Assembly (NCBI GenBank): GCA_963693085.1
Contig: OY856410.1
Location: forward strand, 885,654,335-885,718,334
DNA length: 64,000 bases
Reading direction: 5' to 3'
Origin: Alisma plantago-aquatica
Taxonomy: Eukaryota > Streptophyta > Magnoliopsida > Alismatales > Alismataceae
In this document: positions 1-10,905 of the stretch, one piece after another
Numbering within the stretch: the first letter of the stretch is position 1
How the letters are laid out: each line of letters starts with the position of its first letter
Program-made: the position numbers and the translations under genes
The notes under the pieces: model-generated
The model's database searches: none
Seen by the model: the letters and a program-made list of their open reading frames with translations, nothing else
Told to the model about the DNA's origin: nothing

Positions 1-1540
1 TTAATTCAATTTATTGCAAAAAGAAATATATTAATTGGAGAGCCCTTCAACCAAAAGTTGAAGGATGAAATTGCGAAGGGTTGGACGAGCTTGTGCCTTG
101 CAAATGCACGAAAAGATCTTGAGTGAGTGGAGACTCCACTCACATTAAGTTAATAAAAAGTAATATCCACTAAAATGGGATATTAGTATAATATGATTAA
201 GGTGCTTAATTCCTTTTCCTTTAATTCTTGGATAATGATGAGGTTTTGCAAGGGTATGAATATGGATTCTTGGACAAGGAATTGAGGGGGAAGTTGTGGA
301 AATAATTTTGGAAATTAAAGGAATTAGTTCCATTTTCTCTTTCCTTGGATTTCCTTATACATATCTCTTTTTCCACCCACTTAAGGATCTTTTTCGGAAT
401 TCCTTTTATATTCTTGCTTTGGCCGACCACAAGAGAGCTTAGGAATAGGAGGAGGACGACCCCCAACCTGTTGGTAAGTTCTTAACCTTCTTTCATCTAG
501 GTTTCATGGTGAAAAATTGAAAATCAATGCTTGATTTCTTGTTTTCTCCATCCAATCTTCAACTCTAGCCAACTCTTTCATCCAAAAGCTTGAAAATGGA
601 CCTTAGGCAGTTTTCAAAGCTTCATCCACCATTGGAGTCGTGGATCTTGAAGCTTGCAATAAGATTAGAAGGCGGGTTATATAACTTAAACCCTTAAACA
701 TTGATATTGCATTCAATTCTCCATGATTTGTTGTTCATTTTGTTCTATTTTGAACTTCCTTTGATTCATTGCTATAATTTCCATGAAAATGGCAGTAGTT
801 TTTGGGATGAATGAAGGAAGATGATGATGATCCCATCTTGGACACTCTTCCCAAGAAAATCCTATTCCAAACGGTTTCAATAAAAGTGTTCAATCGGTTT
901 CCACAAGACCGTTTGAACTTAAACGGTTTCATCAAAACCGTTTGGAAGTAAACAGTTTCATCAACCGTTTGGGAGTAAACCGTTTGGAAGAGTTGACCAA
1001 AGTTGACCGTTTGGAGATTTGATGCTAATAATTATGGTTGATGATTCATTAATTTTATTTGATTAATTTCAAAGGGTTCATTAGTTGAAGGACCATCAAT
1101 TACCAAACCCTAATCGAGCTAAGTGCTGATTTCTTAATTGATTGACTTAGAACTTTGGGTTGATTAACCCAAACGGTCTCAAGACCATTTGGAGATAGCC
1201 CAAATGGTCTCAAAACCGTTTGGAGGTCAACCAAGACCGTTTGAAGGTCTAAGGTTGAGTATCTGAAGATCCAAAGATAGTGAATTGAAGTACAACTAAT
1301 AATTCAATTGATGACCAATCCAATAACCTAAACCCTAATTAGATTCCACCAATTTTCATGTTGGAATGGGAAAACAGTCTCAAGACCATTTGGAGGTCAT
1401 CCAAATGACCTCAAGACCGTTTGGGGTCAGGTCATACCCAATTTGGATGGTGTTCAAATGATTTCAAAGTAATTAGTTTCACAATGACTAACATTGAAGG
1501 TTCATCGATTTCAAATTGCCCTCTATAGTTGGCCTTACAT
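1..1540 (+). repeat. Truncated LTR fragment (G), same family as the solo LTR at 6115-11752
   Basis: Non-coding. It aligns by eye with about 6640-8100: the same block with CTTGCAAATGCACGAAAA, the same CCCAACCTGTTGGTAAG stretch (near 466-479 and 7106-7120), the same ATAAC-TTAAACCC block and the same AACGGTCTCAAGACC palindromes. The window edge cuts it on the left, and the homology fades near 1540, so both ends of the LTR are missing. There is no coding potential. It is a long-LTR gypsy (chromovirus-type) remnant in + orientation. The exact right boundary is uncertain by tens of bases. Confidence 0.75.
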
Positions 1541-1847
1541 TTATCAGGTGTTTACCTTTTTATTTTTGTCATACCACCTTCATGGTGAGGAATAATTGTA
1601 TGAATCATCTTGTAACTTTGTAATAGTTTTTTTTAAGATGATTATTAACTTCTTGCTCTGTGATATATCTACCACTTGGGAAATAGTCAAATTCCTCCTT
1701 TCCTTCATCCTTAAAATAAGGTGGTTTTATTTCTCTATTTAATGTGGAGTGGATCCTCTATTGGGTTCCACTCCTTACATATATGCTTTGAGCATGACTA
1801 GTGTGTACTAGTTAGATCCTTGTGTTTGACTGTCATAAATTACAACT
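1541..1847. other. Unassigned AT-rich spacer
   Basis: About 300 bases between the LTR fragment and the copia coding remnant. I found no ORF, no similarity to other parts of the window and no clear terminal repeats. It may be copia-internal sequence too decayed to read, or filler from the recombination that joined the two. Confidence 0.4.
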
Positions 1848-2052
1848 TTGAATGCTTGAGAAAAACTAAGGATCCATTCCTTATTTATGATGGTGATGAA
1901 GAGTTGGTTGTAAAGGGTTAAACCATTGCAAGCTTCCAAACTGACAAGAATGGTTATCGACCACAATTAGGTTTTGTGTTTTTCCTTATGATAGAGTTAT
2001 AAGATATAAAAGTTCCAAGCAAGATATGGTGGTTGATTCTACAATAGAGGTT
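1848..2052 (+). pseudogene. Ty1/copia RNase H region, 5' fragment (element D)
   Basis: With frame changes the + strand reads a copia RT/RNase H junction: a LEKTKDPFLIYDG-like stretch, then GDEELVVKG, then FQTDKNGYRPQLGFVFFL. In this family RNase H follows reverse transcriptase and removes RNA from the cDNA hybrid. The fragment ends at the element C insertion point, and the domain resumes at 58397. The upstream polyprotein (gag, integrase, most of RT) is absent. Internal stops and a frameshift after FVFFL make it a clear pseudogene. Confidence 0.75.
2048..2052. repeat. Left target-site duplication of element C (AGGTT)
   Basis: Five bases directly before the LTR. They match AGGTC at 58392-58396 with one mismatch. 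Both copies lie within the same copia RNase H domain, which supports a single insertion of C. Confidence 0.75.
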
Positions 2053-3937
2053 TGACCGGCCAAAATCACTCGTCCAAAATGGAGCGGATCTAGAATAGTC
2101 AAACACTTAAATTTATAACCCGACTTCTTAGGCCCTCACAACTATTATACAGGGTCTGATGTAGTGATCAGGGTCGATCTATAGGGACAATGGTGGTAGG
2201 TGCTAAGAACACATAATTTTATCTCAATTACAACAACCAAGGAGGTAGATTTAAAGGGTGTTCCTCACGGAACGGTACTACTCTAAATAGACAAAAAAGT
2301 AGAGAAAGATAAAAAAAGAGAATAAGAGAACAAAGCAAACAAGTGCATGGTAACAAGAATGGATGGGAATTTGGATTGGGTTTCACCTACTAAGATCTCC
2401 CACCAACATGCAATACTCACACCCTTGGTATACCCTAAGAAATATTACAAGAAATCATCATATATGTCTATTCCCTCCTCTCTCAAGCTTAGGATAGATC
2501 TAGATTATAAGGTTGTCCCTCTCTCAAGGGCAAACAAACAATCTCTAAGATAACTATATAATCAATAGCTTTAACATTCAACATTCTCATGCATTCATGT
2601 AACTCCAAAACACTTAAATAAGGCTAGTTCTTTTAAGGAACTAACAATCAAACATCACAAGATGGTAGCGAATCTCCAAGTGAAGCATTAAGACTAAGTG
2701 AATGGAGACATGGGCATAGACAAGGGGAGGATACCATGGCTTTAGCCCCCCTTCACCCCAAAAAATTAATACAAGTAGTTATCTTTTTAGTATTAGATGT
2801 AACTCAATGTATAAATAAATATATTAACTGCGTACTAATTTGAAAAAAAAGGACTAGCTAGAGTGCTATATAGTTGGTTTCCGATAGCAAGTGGCGCGGG
2901 GTTCCATTCTCAATGGTGGTAGTTTTTTTGGCTCAGCCCCCCCTATGTGCTAAGATGTATACATATATGATTCCAGCCCCCCTTTGTATAATTTTTTGGT
3001 TCCTCCACTGAATGGAGATATTCTTTGCTAAGAACATATCTATTCAAATGGATGTAAGTATATACATGTTGGGAGAGCCTTAGTGGCTACTCCCAACCCA
3101 AGCTATGTGTTTAGCCACTCATTATCATGATCAACATTATGAGATTACAAGGATGAAGTTACATCGAGATAGATGAAGGGGTGGATAAATAGTGTAAAGG
3201 GAAATGACAGATCTAAAGAGAGAAGAAGGCGATACACCAATAATACTCCTTAAGATCTTGATCTGGTGTGGGCATATAGGATGGATGGAAACTCCTCCTT
3301 TTAAAGAAGCTAATGGTGGATCTTCTCACTCCTCCAACATTTGTCTTCAAAGATCCAAGATTGATGGAGAGGATAATGAGTGAATGTGGAGTGCGGAAAC
3401 ACTTTGTCATCTCCTGATGATGCAACCCCCTATCATGGGTGATGGTGGGGTCTATTTATAGGCATGCATAACTGAGTTAAGAGGCCCAAGCGGTTGTAGG
3501 AAGTTATTTGACCGTAGGGGTAGCATAAGTGCTCCAATCACAAAGGTGGCAGGTTCGGTGATCGTTTGAGACCTCATGGTGGCTTCAATCACATAATTAG
3601 TCAAGGTAAGCAATCGCTGGGGCTATCGCTTCTTGGAACGTAGAGAGGGTGAGTGACCAGTGACCGCATAGGCAATTCACATACTTTGGTCACTGAGGAA
3701 GGGTCGTCTGTTGGTCGTTACGGATGGTGCTTCTTCACTTGTAGAGGGAGTTGATGATTTAGTGACGATTAGAGTGGCTTCCTCATCGGCCGCTAAAGTT
3801 TGTGGTCTTTTTAGAATATGGTAAGAGTAGTAAGTTTGGGGTCAACAATGATAAGAATTTTCTATATAAAGTGTGGTAAATATGAAAAAGGGAAGAAAAA
3901 TATGTCAGCTAATGATCACTAAAAATGGAAGTTATCA
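2053..3937 (-). repeat. 3' LTR of element C
   Basis: On the minus strand it begins TGATAAC (right end, 3937) and ends GGCCGGTCA (left end, 2053). It aligns over its whole length with 56814-58391. Shared landmarks include GACTTCTTAG..CC near 2121, GATCTCCCACCAACATGC near 2394 and CTTCCTCATCGGCCGCTAAA near 3780. It is about 300 bp longer than its partner because of the insert at 2709-3008. Confidence 0.85.
2709..3008. mobile_element. 300-bp short insertion with 10-bp duplication, type unresolved
   Basis: Present in the left LTR of C and absent from the right LTR. It is flanked by TGAATGGAGA at 2699-2708 and 3009-3018, while the right LTR has this word once. The insert has no ORF, several C-runs (TTAGCCCCCCTTCACCCC, AGCCCCCCCTATG) and an A-rich run near 2844. 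A 9-10 bp duplication would fit a non-autonomous Mutator-like element. I see no convincing terminal inverted repeats, so a SINE is also possible. Confidence 0.6.
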
Positions 3938-3952
3938 ATTCCCCCAAACTTA
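3938..3952 (-). other. Polypurine tract of element C
   Basis: The minus strand reads TAAGTTTGGGGGAAT directly before the LTR start TGATAAC. This is the purine-rich primer for plus-strand DNA synthesis in LTR elements and fixes the orientation and 3' end of C. Confidence 0.8.
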
Positions 3953-5288
3953 GAATCTAGCCTATCCTCAGGATATAGATAGAATCAAAGTATCGAGTGA
4001 TGAGTTGTAGTTGTTTTCTCTTTAACAAACACACACTAAAAAAAATTCCATCCTTACAACAAAATCTTTGTGGCATGCTTCGTCCACTTACTGAGATCCT
4101 ATTCCCTCTACTTATTTCCAGAGTTGCTCGACTTTTATGCACTTTCCACTGCCTTTGCCATACTCACAAATGGTTCCTGCAAGGGCTAGCTTTCAAATCC
4201 TACCTTTATTTTGGTTGTGTCTAAGCTTCTATGATAGGGTAGGTTAGGCTATAAATGTATTCCTATGTTTCTCAGGTTAGCTCAACCATAATGTTGTCGT
4301 AAAGATAGTGTCACCCAATTGGGCACTGATATATTGTCAGGTGGTTGCGTGAGGTCTTCTTCAAAATGCTGGTGGGTTAAAATTGGCTTCCAGATTCCAC
4401 TTCTAGACACAACATATCTACATTCTTGAGTGTAACAATACACTGACTGCGTAAAATCCTTCAACATCTTTCCAGGCACAACTCTCATGATTTTATTTCT
4501 TTTGGCTTTTTATTTTGCTTACTGGCTTAGGGAAAAGGATTGATAAGATTTGTGGGTGGCCAAACCTCTTTTGATTCCAGTGTGGGGATATTTAAAATTG
4601 GTAGATGTAGCTATTTCCATCTTGCTTAGGGTGTATACTTTCTGACTAGTACCACAAGGCTAGGGTGATTGGTTGGGAGTGTGGTTTACTAAGTCCTCCT
4701 TAATTCTAGGGAGTTCATAGGTTCAGGAGTGTACTTCCGCTTTACATAATATTTTTCTATAAGAATGGAATAAGATTGTATTGTTGTGTCATTTTCTATT
4801 ATGTAAATTAGTAGATCATTTGCACCACTTGTGAAATGATTACTCTATAAAATAGCACAACGACAACCAAGTATAAAAGTGGGGTAGTTGAGTACAAAAT
4901 AGTTCTATATTTTTAACATTTTTTTTCAAAAAGAAATTCAAAATTTTCTACAAGGTAGTGGGGAACAAGCATGTGAAAGTAGTCATATGTAAAATTTGTT
5001 TAAACATAAAGGAATTGAGAGGATAGAAGTGTACCTCTCATGCCCATCTATAACTCCTCCCCCAAACTTATCATGCAATCCATCACAGAGTGTCAAAGAT
5101 GAAGGTTTACGTATAAACATGCTTGCTTTATTGTTGTTGATGTTCAACACACTCCATCACAAAGTGTCAAAGATGAAGGTTTACATATAAACATTCTTGC
5201 TTTATTGTTGTTGATGTTCAATAACCACCCATTTAGATTGTAGTAGCATGTCAACATAACTTCCTCAGAGTGTGTGATAATGTGCATA
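3953..5288 (-). other. 3' untranslated region of element C
   Basis: No supported coding region. It lies between the ORF3 stop (5289-5291) and the polypurine tract. It contains a two-copy tandem repeat with a 74-bp period (5080-5153 and 5154 to about 5222), each copy holding CATCACA.AGTGTCAAAGA and TTGTTGTTGATGTTCA. Confidence 0.6.
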
Positions 5289-6114
5289 CTACAGGCTTTC
5301 AACTTTTACATCCCTTAGGGCCAGGGCTGTCATCCATTTTAGATAGTAGAAACCACATTCATTAGATAAAGGCATCTACTAGCGACTTATGTGATAGAAT
5401 TAAGTCTTCATGAAGTCTTTTCCCTTCACATGTTTGTACCCCTTTCCATGTTTGCGGATCATCTCTATAATTTCTTCCGCATTATTGCCTTCTCTTCAGT
5501 AGGTGTCTTTGGTGTAGTCATGCTTGTGTACTTTTTTAGTACGAAGGCTGAATCTGAACTATTATATAGAATGGAAGTCTTCACCTTGATGTTGACTACA
5601 AGAAGGGTCCAATGATTATCATGTAGTATTGATAAGAAAATGAAATCATGGAGGGATTCTATCAGACGTAACCACATACATTCTTTTTCTCCTGACTTCT
5701 TGTCTTTTAATATGTCATCAATGAGTAAGAAGTAGGCCATGTGTGCATGAGGCATATTATCGTCTAGCAGGGATTGGTATGCAGACATGAAACTTACATC
5801 TAGGTATCCCCTTAACTTCAACATGTCATGAAGGTCGTCTTTAATCACACAAATTCCATCCTATTAGAAAATGACTTCCCCCATAGTATCACCGTCCTTT
5901 AGCCTGTCCATTATCGACATCAGTGACTCCTGAGATATATCTTCACATGTCCATCTATTGAAGTCAAGGAAAGTTGGTTCTTTGGCCCATGCTATCCCAT
6001 CTAGCCAGATTTCCTATAGATCATCTTCATTGATCTCTCCCTCTTCTGGTTGATCGGTAGGTACCTCTTCTTTTTCTTCTGTGGGGGTGACTTCTGGCTT
6101 TTCAATAGCTTGAG
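5289..6114 (-). pseudogene. ORF3 of element C, C-terminal part: Ulp1/C48-like cysteine protease domain
   Basis: Ulp1 proteases process SUMO or SUMO-like precursors or deconjugate them. The minus strand first reads an acidic linker (EKPEVTPTEEKEEVPTDQ), then a helix-rich stretch (GYLDVSFMSAYQSLLDD), then DNHWTLLVVN with the candidate catalytic His (codon 5614-5612). Next comes LYNSSDS, where the family usually has Asp and this copy has Asn. Last is NECGFYYLKWM with the candidate catalytic Cys (codon 5357-5355). The order H, D/N, C and the roughly 85-codon spacing fit peptidase family C48. A frameshift between His and Cys and several stops show decay. The 5' part of the ORF is at 11758-14789, separated by solo LTR E. 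Such domains are known as captured genes in plant Mutator-like elements; here the position is inside an Athila element. Confidence 0.65.
6110..6114. repeat. Left target-site duplication of solo LTR E (TTGAG)
   Basis: Perfect 5-bp match to 11753-11757, flanking an LTR that begins TGTAAC and ends CACA. Confidence 0.85.
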
Positions 6115-7499
6115 TGTAACATCCCTGACCTGGGTTATGCTTTAACCCTAGGTGTTTTGTTTAAGAAATACAATTATATGCTTGCTCTTATCTTTTGAAA
6201 AGTAATTAAGGTTCAAGAGGAACTTATATTTCAATTTTAGTCCTTTTGAACAATGTTGAAACAATGTTTGCTTAGTTTGGACTAAACTGCAAATTACCCA
6301 ATGTGAGGGGTTAACTTGCAAATGTTACTCGATAAATGTTACTCATGTGTTGAAGCATCATGAGAATGAATATGATGCAGAGGTATGGCTTGGGAAAGCC
6401 TGAGTAACAAGAAATAGCCGATTAAGCAATGTCTATGCATTAAAACCTAGTTTTGGTGCAATGTGCAATTTACCCAAAACCCAGGGTTCAATATGCAAAT
6501 TACCACTTCAGAATAGTCCCTAATGTTTCTTGTCATCATTTAGAGCAAAGAAAATGAGAGGGTCGTCTCATTTGTATCATTTTGGAGGAGAGAGAATCTT
6601 GATATTAAAATAATCAAGATTTAAGCATAATTGGATCTTTACTTCAATTATATGCAAAAATAAATATATTAATGGAAGTGCCCTTCAACCAAAATTGAAA
6701 TTGTTGAAATACATATATGTGGACGACCATGTGCCTTGCAAAGGCACGAAAATATCTAAGGGAAGTGGATAACTCACTCACATTATTATAAGAAAAAGAA
6801 ATATCCACTCACTTATGGATATTATTATAATATGATTTAAGGTGCTTAATTTGCTTTTCTTTAAATCATGGATAATTGAGAGGAATCAGAGGAAAAATAG
6901 ATAGCCTCGTAACCAAGGAAGGGAAGGGGGAAAGTGGCAAGGAAATGGAGGAGTTATCCCCTACTTTCTCTCTCCTAAAATGAATTTTTTTAATAAAATG
7001 CATATATGATCCTTTATCCATAGCTTGAAAAGGGAATTTCGTATCCACTTTCATTTCTTACATGCAAAAACGACCAAGGGAGCGTGGATCAAGAGGAGGA
7101 AGACCCCCAACCTGTTGGTAAGCTTCTTGACCTTCTTTCACCTTGATTCCATGGTGGAAATCACAAATCAATGCATGATTTCTTCTTATTTTCACTCGAT
7201 CTTCAATTCTAGACATTCCTTTTCACTCAAACCTTGAGGACGAGCTTGGGATAGTTGAAGGTGTTTCGTTCACCAATAAATACGTGGAGGTTGAAGCTTT
7301 GAAGCTCAATTGGAGGTGGGTTTTATAACTTGAACCCTTAATATTGTTATTGCATTCAATTCCTTATCAATTGTTGATCCTTTCTTCATTCTCGAAATTT
7401 TATTTGGTTGATTGATGCAATATCCATGAAAACCACAGCAAGTTTCGTGGGTTTAGAGCTTGATGATGATGACATCATCAAAAGCACACACCTCCTCAA

Positions 7500-8480
7500 A
7501 TATCTATTGCAAACAGTTTTAAGACTTTGGTCCAAACGGTTTCACCAAACCGTTTGGAGACTAAACGGTTTGCAAACCGTTTAGAGTTTTGAAACCCAAA
7601 TCATTTAGATGAGTTGACCATTTGGATGGGTTGACCGTTTTAGGTCAGGACCCTAGTACATGTTGGATGAGGATCTAATGGTTCCAATTGATTGAATCAA
7701 TATACGGACAATCATCCAATTAGAAGCCCTAATCGGGTTAAGTGCTAATTTTGCAATTGAATGAGTTAAATCTTTGGGTTGATTAACCCAAACGGTCTCA
7801 AGACCATTTGGAGATCACCCAAATGGTCTCAAGACCTTTTGGAGGTCAACCAAGACCGTTTGGAGGTCTAGGGTTGAGTATGGTTGAGTATTTGAAGGTC
7901 CAAAGATAGCAAATGGTAATGCAATCAATAGTTCAATTGTTGATCAATCTAATGATCCAAACCCTAATTGAATTTCACAATTTTAAGTGATTGGATGGGG
8001 CAAACGGTCTCAAGACCGTTTGAGGTCAGGTCATGTCATGGTTTGATGATGACCCAATGATTTCAATTGGACTAGTTCCACAATGTCAACCATTGATGGT
8101 TCCTTGATTTCAAAACCCTAATGGATGGTTTCTTGATTATGAACCCTAGTTTAATTGGGTTCAAAACCCTAATTGAAAGTCCAATTGAAGGGTGATTCAA
8201 TGGTCCAATGGAAGAATAAATCAATGGTTCAATTGATTGATGGTTTAATGATTGAAATCCTGAATTGATTAAGTGATGGAAGACCTTTTTGGTCCATTTA
8301 GTTTTGAGAGGGTTTGGACCAAATGGTCTTAAGACCGTTTGAGTCCAAATGGTCTCAAGACCGTTTGAGTCCAAACGGTCTCAAGACCGTTTGAGACCAA
8401 ACAGTCTCAAACTGTTTAGAGACCCAAATGGTTTCAAGTGTGACTTGTTCATACGGTTTCATCATTGTTTTGCTTAAATA
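7500..8480 (+). repeat. Cluster of short palindromes (CAAACGGTCT-CA-AGACCGTTTG) in LTR E
   Basis: At least a dozen exact or decayed copies of a 22-bp inverted repeat with 10-bp arms and a 2-bp centre. Perfect copies are at 8001-8022 and 8372-8393; near copies include those around 7790, 7815, 8319 and 8346. Decay is mostly C to T or G to A at the CpG. The same motif occurs in fragment G at about 870-1430. Confidence 0.85.
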
Positions 8481-8839
8481 GTTTCAAACCGTTTGGAGTA
8501 TCAATGGTCAAGAATGTTTGGATGTTTCAATGTAATTAAGTTAATTGGAAACCTAAGGTGATGAAATATAAAATGACCCTATGGTTGTTACTGATTTATA
8601 TCAAACATAATCACTAGGGTTGTACCTATAAGGTACTAAGTAATTGGTAACCCTAGATGAGTTAAATCCTATAAGCTTATGAAAGCAATGTCTCAATACA
8701 CTTTGTCAACCATAGTTGTATATATACTTGATTGAAGGGTTGATATAAACCTAATCAAGTTTAAAGGATGATAGAAAGGAATTTTTACATGAGTATTAAT
8801 CATGTGGTGATTAAGTTATGATCCTCAGTAAAGAGATCA

Positions 8840-9300
8840 TGAAACCCTAATTCAGAAGGTTAATGAATCTTAACCCTAATTCAGGGTAACATAAGGTAAA
8901 ACCCTAATTATAGGAATGGAGGGTGAAACCCTAATTGGGTTGAATAGTAAACCCTAATTTTAGGGTAAAGTGTATGAAACCCTAAATTAGGGTAATGTGA
9001 TGTAAAACCCTGATGTATTGATATGAAATGAGAAACCCTAATTGAGGGTGATTCCATGAGAAACCCTAATTGAGGGTGATTCCATGAGAAACCCTAATTG
9101 AGGTTGATTCCATGAGAAACCCTAATTGAGGGTGATGCCATGAGAAACCCTAGTTGGGATGAATAGTAAACCCTATTTATGGGGAATGTGATGTGAAAGC
9201 CTAATGAAGAATGATGCTATATGCAATCCTAACCCTAAAGAAGTATGATAGTATGTGAAACCCTAAACCCTAATAAAGGGTGATGGTGTGGGAAACCTAA
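8840..9300 (+). repeat. Degenerate telomere-like repeat (AAACCCTAA) in LTR E
   Basis: AAACCCTAAT words recur every 25-35 bp. Between about 9030 and 9153 they form a regular 28-bp tandem unit (TGATTCCATGAGAAACCCTA plus ATTGAGGG). The core resembles the plant telomere unit, but the spacing and the location inside an LTR mean it is not a telomere. Confidence 0.8.
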
Positions 9301-10071
9301 TCCTAATAATGGAATAGTGATTGATTATAGGTAACTTTATACCAAGCAAAGCCTTAACCTGAGATGAGCCCCTATCATGGAAGATAGTTGGCCAATCCTT
9401 ATGTGTGTTCTATGATCTATGCACTTCATAGTAAAGGTGATAGGTTAGTATATGGAAGTATTAAGATGAGAAATACCTTAATACAATATAAATCAAAAAA
9501 ATCAAGTAAGTTTAAAGTGCTGAGGGAAGTGATATATCAAGACATCATAAATATCACATCCAACTCTTTAAGAATGATATCCCTTGATTCATCTCAAATC
9601 CAACATACTTGGATGAGTAACATATAAAGAGTGTTGTCCTAATCATTACATTAAGTTGTAATGTGTTTTATGAACCATGAGATTGGTTTTTGCCTAGTGA
9701 AAGGTGATAAGATGTTAAATGTGCTTTATGAGCCATGAGATTGGTTGTTACTTAGTGAGAGGTAACAAGATATCTTAATAGGCCTTGTGAACCACATGAG
9801 TAAGTTGATACCTAGTGGGAGGTACCAAGATATTTATAAAAGCCCACTGTAAGAGATGATAATGTTCTTAATAAACCAAGAAAAGGGAAGCTTAATAACA
9901 TAATAAATATAATAAAAGAATACAATAATAATGATGGAACCTTGATTATACAAGTGCGGAGAAGAGAGGGATACTTGTATTACATAAAGAATGTGATTGA
10001 GCATGATGGCATGGACAAAGTCTAAATGTCAGTAGAAGAATGAGGTACCCAGTGTTGTGTAAACAAACATG

Positions 10072-10905
10072 GGACATTATGTCATAGGATTGACATAGTT
10101 CAATACCTGGAATAGTTGCACAAGATTGACATAGTTCAGTACCTGGAATGATAAAACATGATTGGTTAAATCCCAATACCTGGAATGATAACACATGATT
10201 GGTTAAATCCCAATACCTGGAATAATAACACATGATTGGTTAAATCCCAATACCTGGAATGATAACACAAGATTGGTTAAATCCCAATACCTGGAATGAT
10301 AACACAGGATTGGTTAAATCCCAATACCTGGAATAATAACACAAGATTGGCTAAATCCCAATACCTGGAATGATAACACAGGATTGGTTAAATCCCAATA
10401 TCTGGAATAATAACACATGATTGGTTAAACCCCAATACCTAGAATAATTGCACAAGATTGGTAATAACCCAATACCTGGAATAATTGCACATGGTTGACA
10501 TAGTTCAATACCTGGAATAATGTCACAGGATTGACATAGCTCAATACTTGGAATAGTTGCACAGGATTGACATAGTTCAATACCTAGAATAATAACACAA
10601 GATTGGTTAAATCCCAATACCTAGAATAATAACACAGGATTGGTTAAATCCCAATACCTGGAATAACTGCACAAGATTGGTAATAACCCAATACCTAGAA
10701 TAATTGCACAGGGTTGACATAGTTCAATGCCTGGAATAATTGCACAGGGTTGACATAGTTCAATACCTGGAATATTGTCATAGGATTGGCATAGTTCAAT
10801 ACTTGGAATGGATACACAGGAACAATATAAGTTCAATGCTTGTACTGGTTGCACAAGATTGGTATAATCCAATGCCTGGAATATTTATATAGGATTGGTA
10901 TGGAC
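10072..10905 (+). repeat. 36-37 bp tandem array in LTR E
   Basis: About 22 copies with consensus pieces GATTGGTTAAATCCCAATAC and CTGGAATAATAACACA. Clean copies start at 10271, 10308 and 10345, a 37-bp period. A second subtype reads GATTGACATAGTTCAATACC with a 36-bp period, and the two subtypes alternate in blocks. Open minus-strand frames through it only reflect the repeat. Confidence 0.9.

Noticed and set aside
8072..8374. 100-codon minus-strand frame
   Set aside because: It overlies the palindrome cluster and short AAACCCTAAT-type repeats; its repetitive Pro/Ser/Asn composition reflects them.
8840..9300. A true interstitial telomere
   Set aside because: The units are 28 bp or irregular, with only one AAACCCTAA core each, and they lie within an LTR with defined ends.
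9946..10872. Three minus-strand open frames rich in CQSC and GIELCQ repeats
   Set aside because: They are read-through of the 37-bp tandem array; its period and the repeated peptide match, and there is no independent coding signal.
10072..10905. Resemblance to a CRISPR array
   Set aside because: Units are directly adjacent without unique spacers, and the context is a plant LTR.
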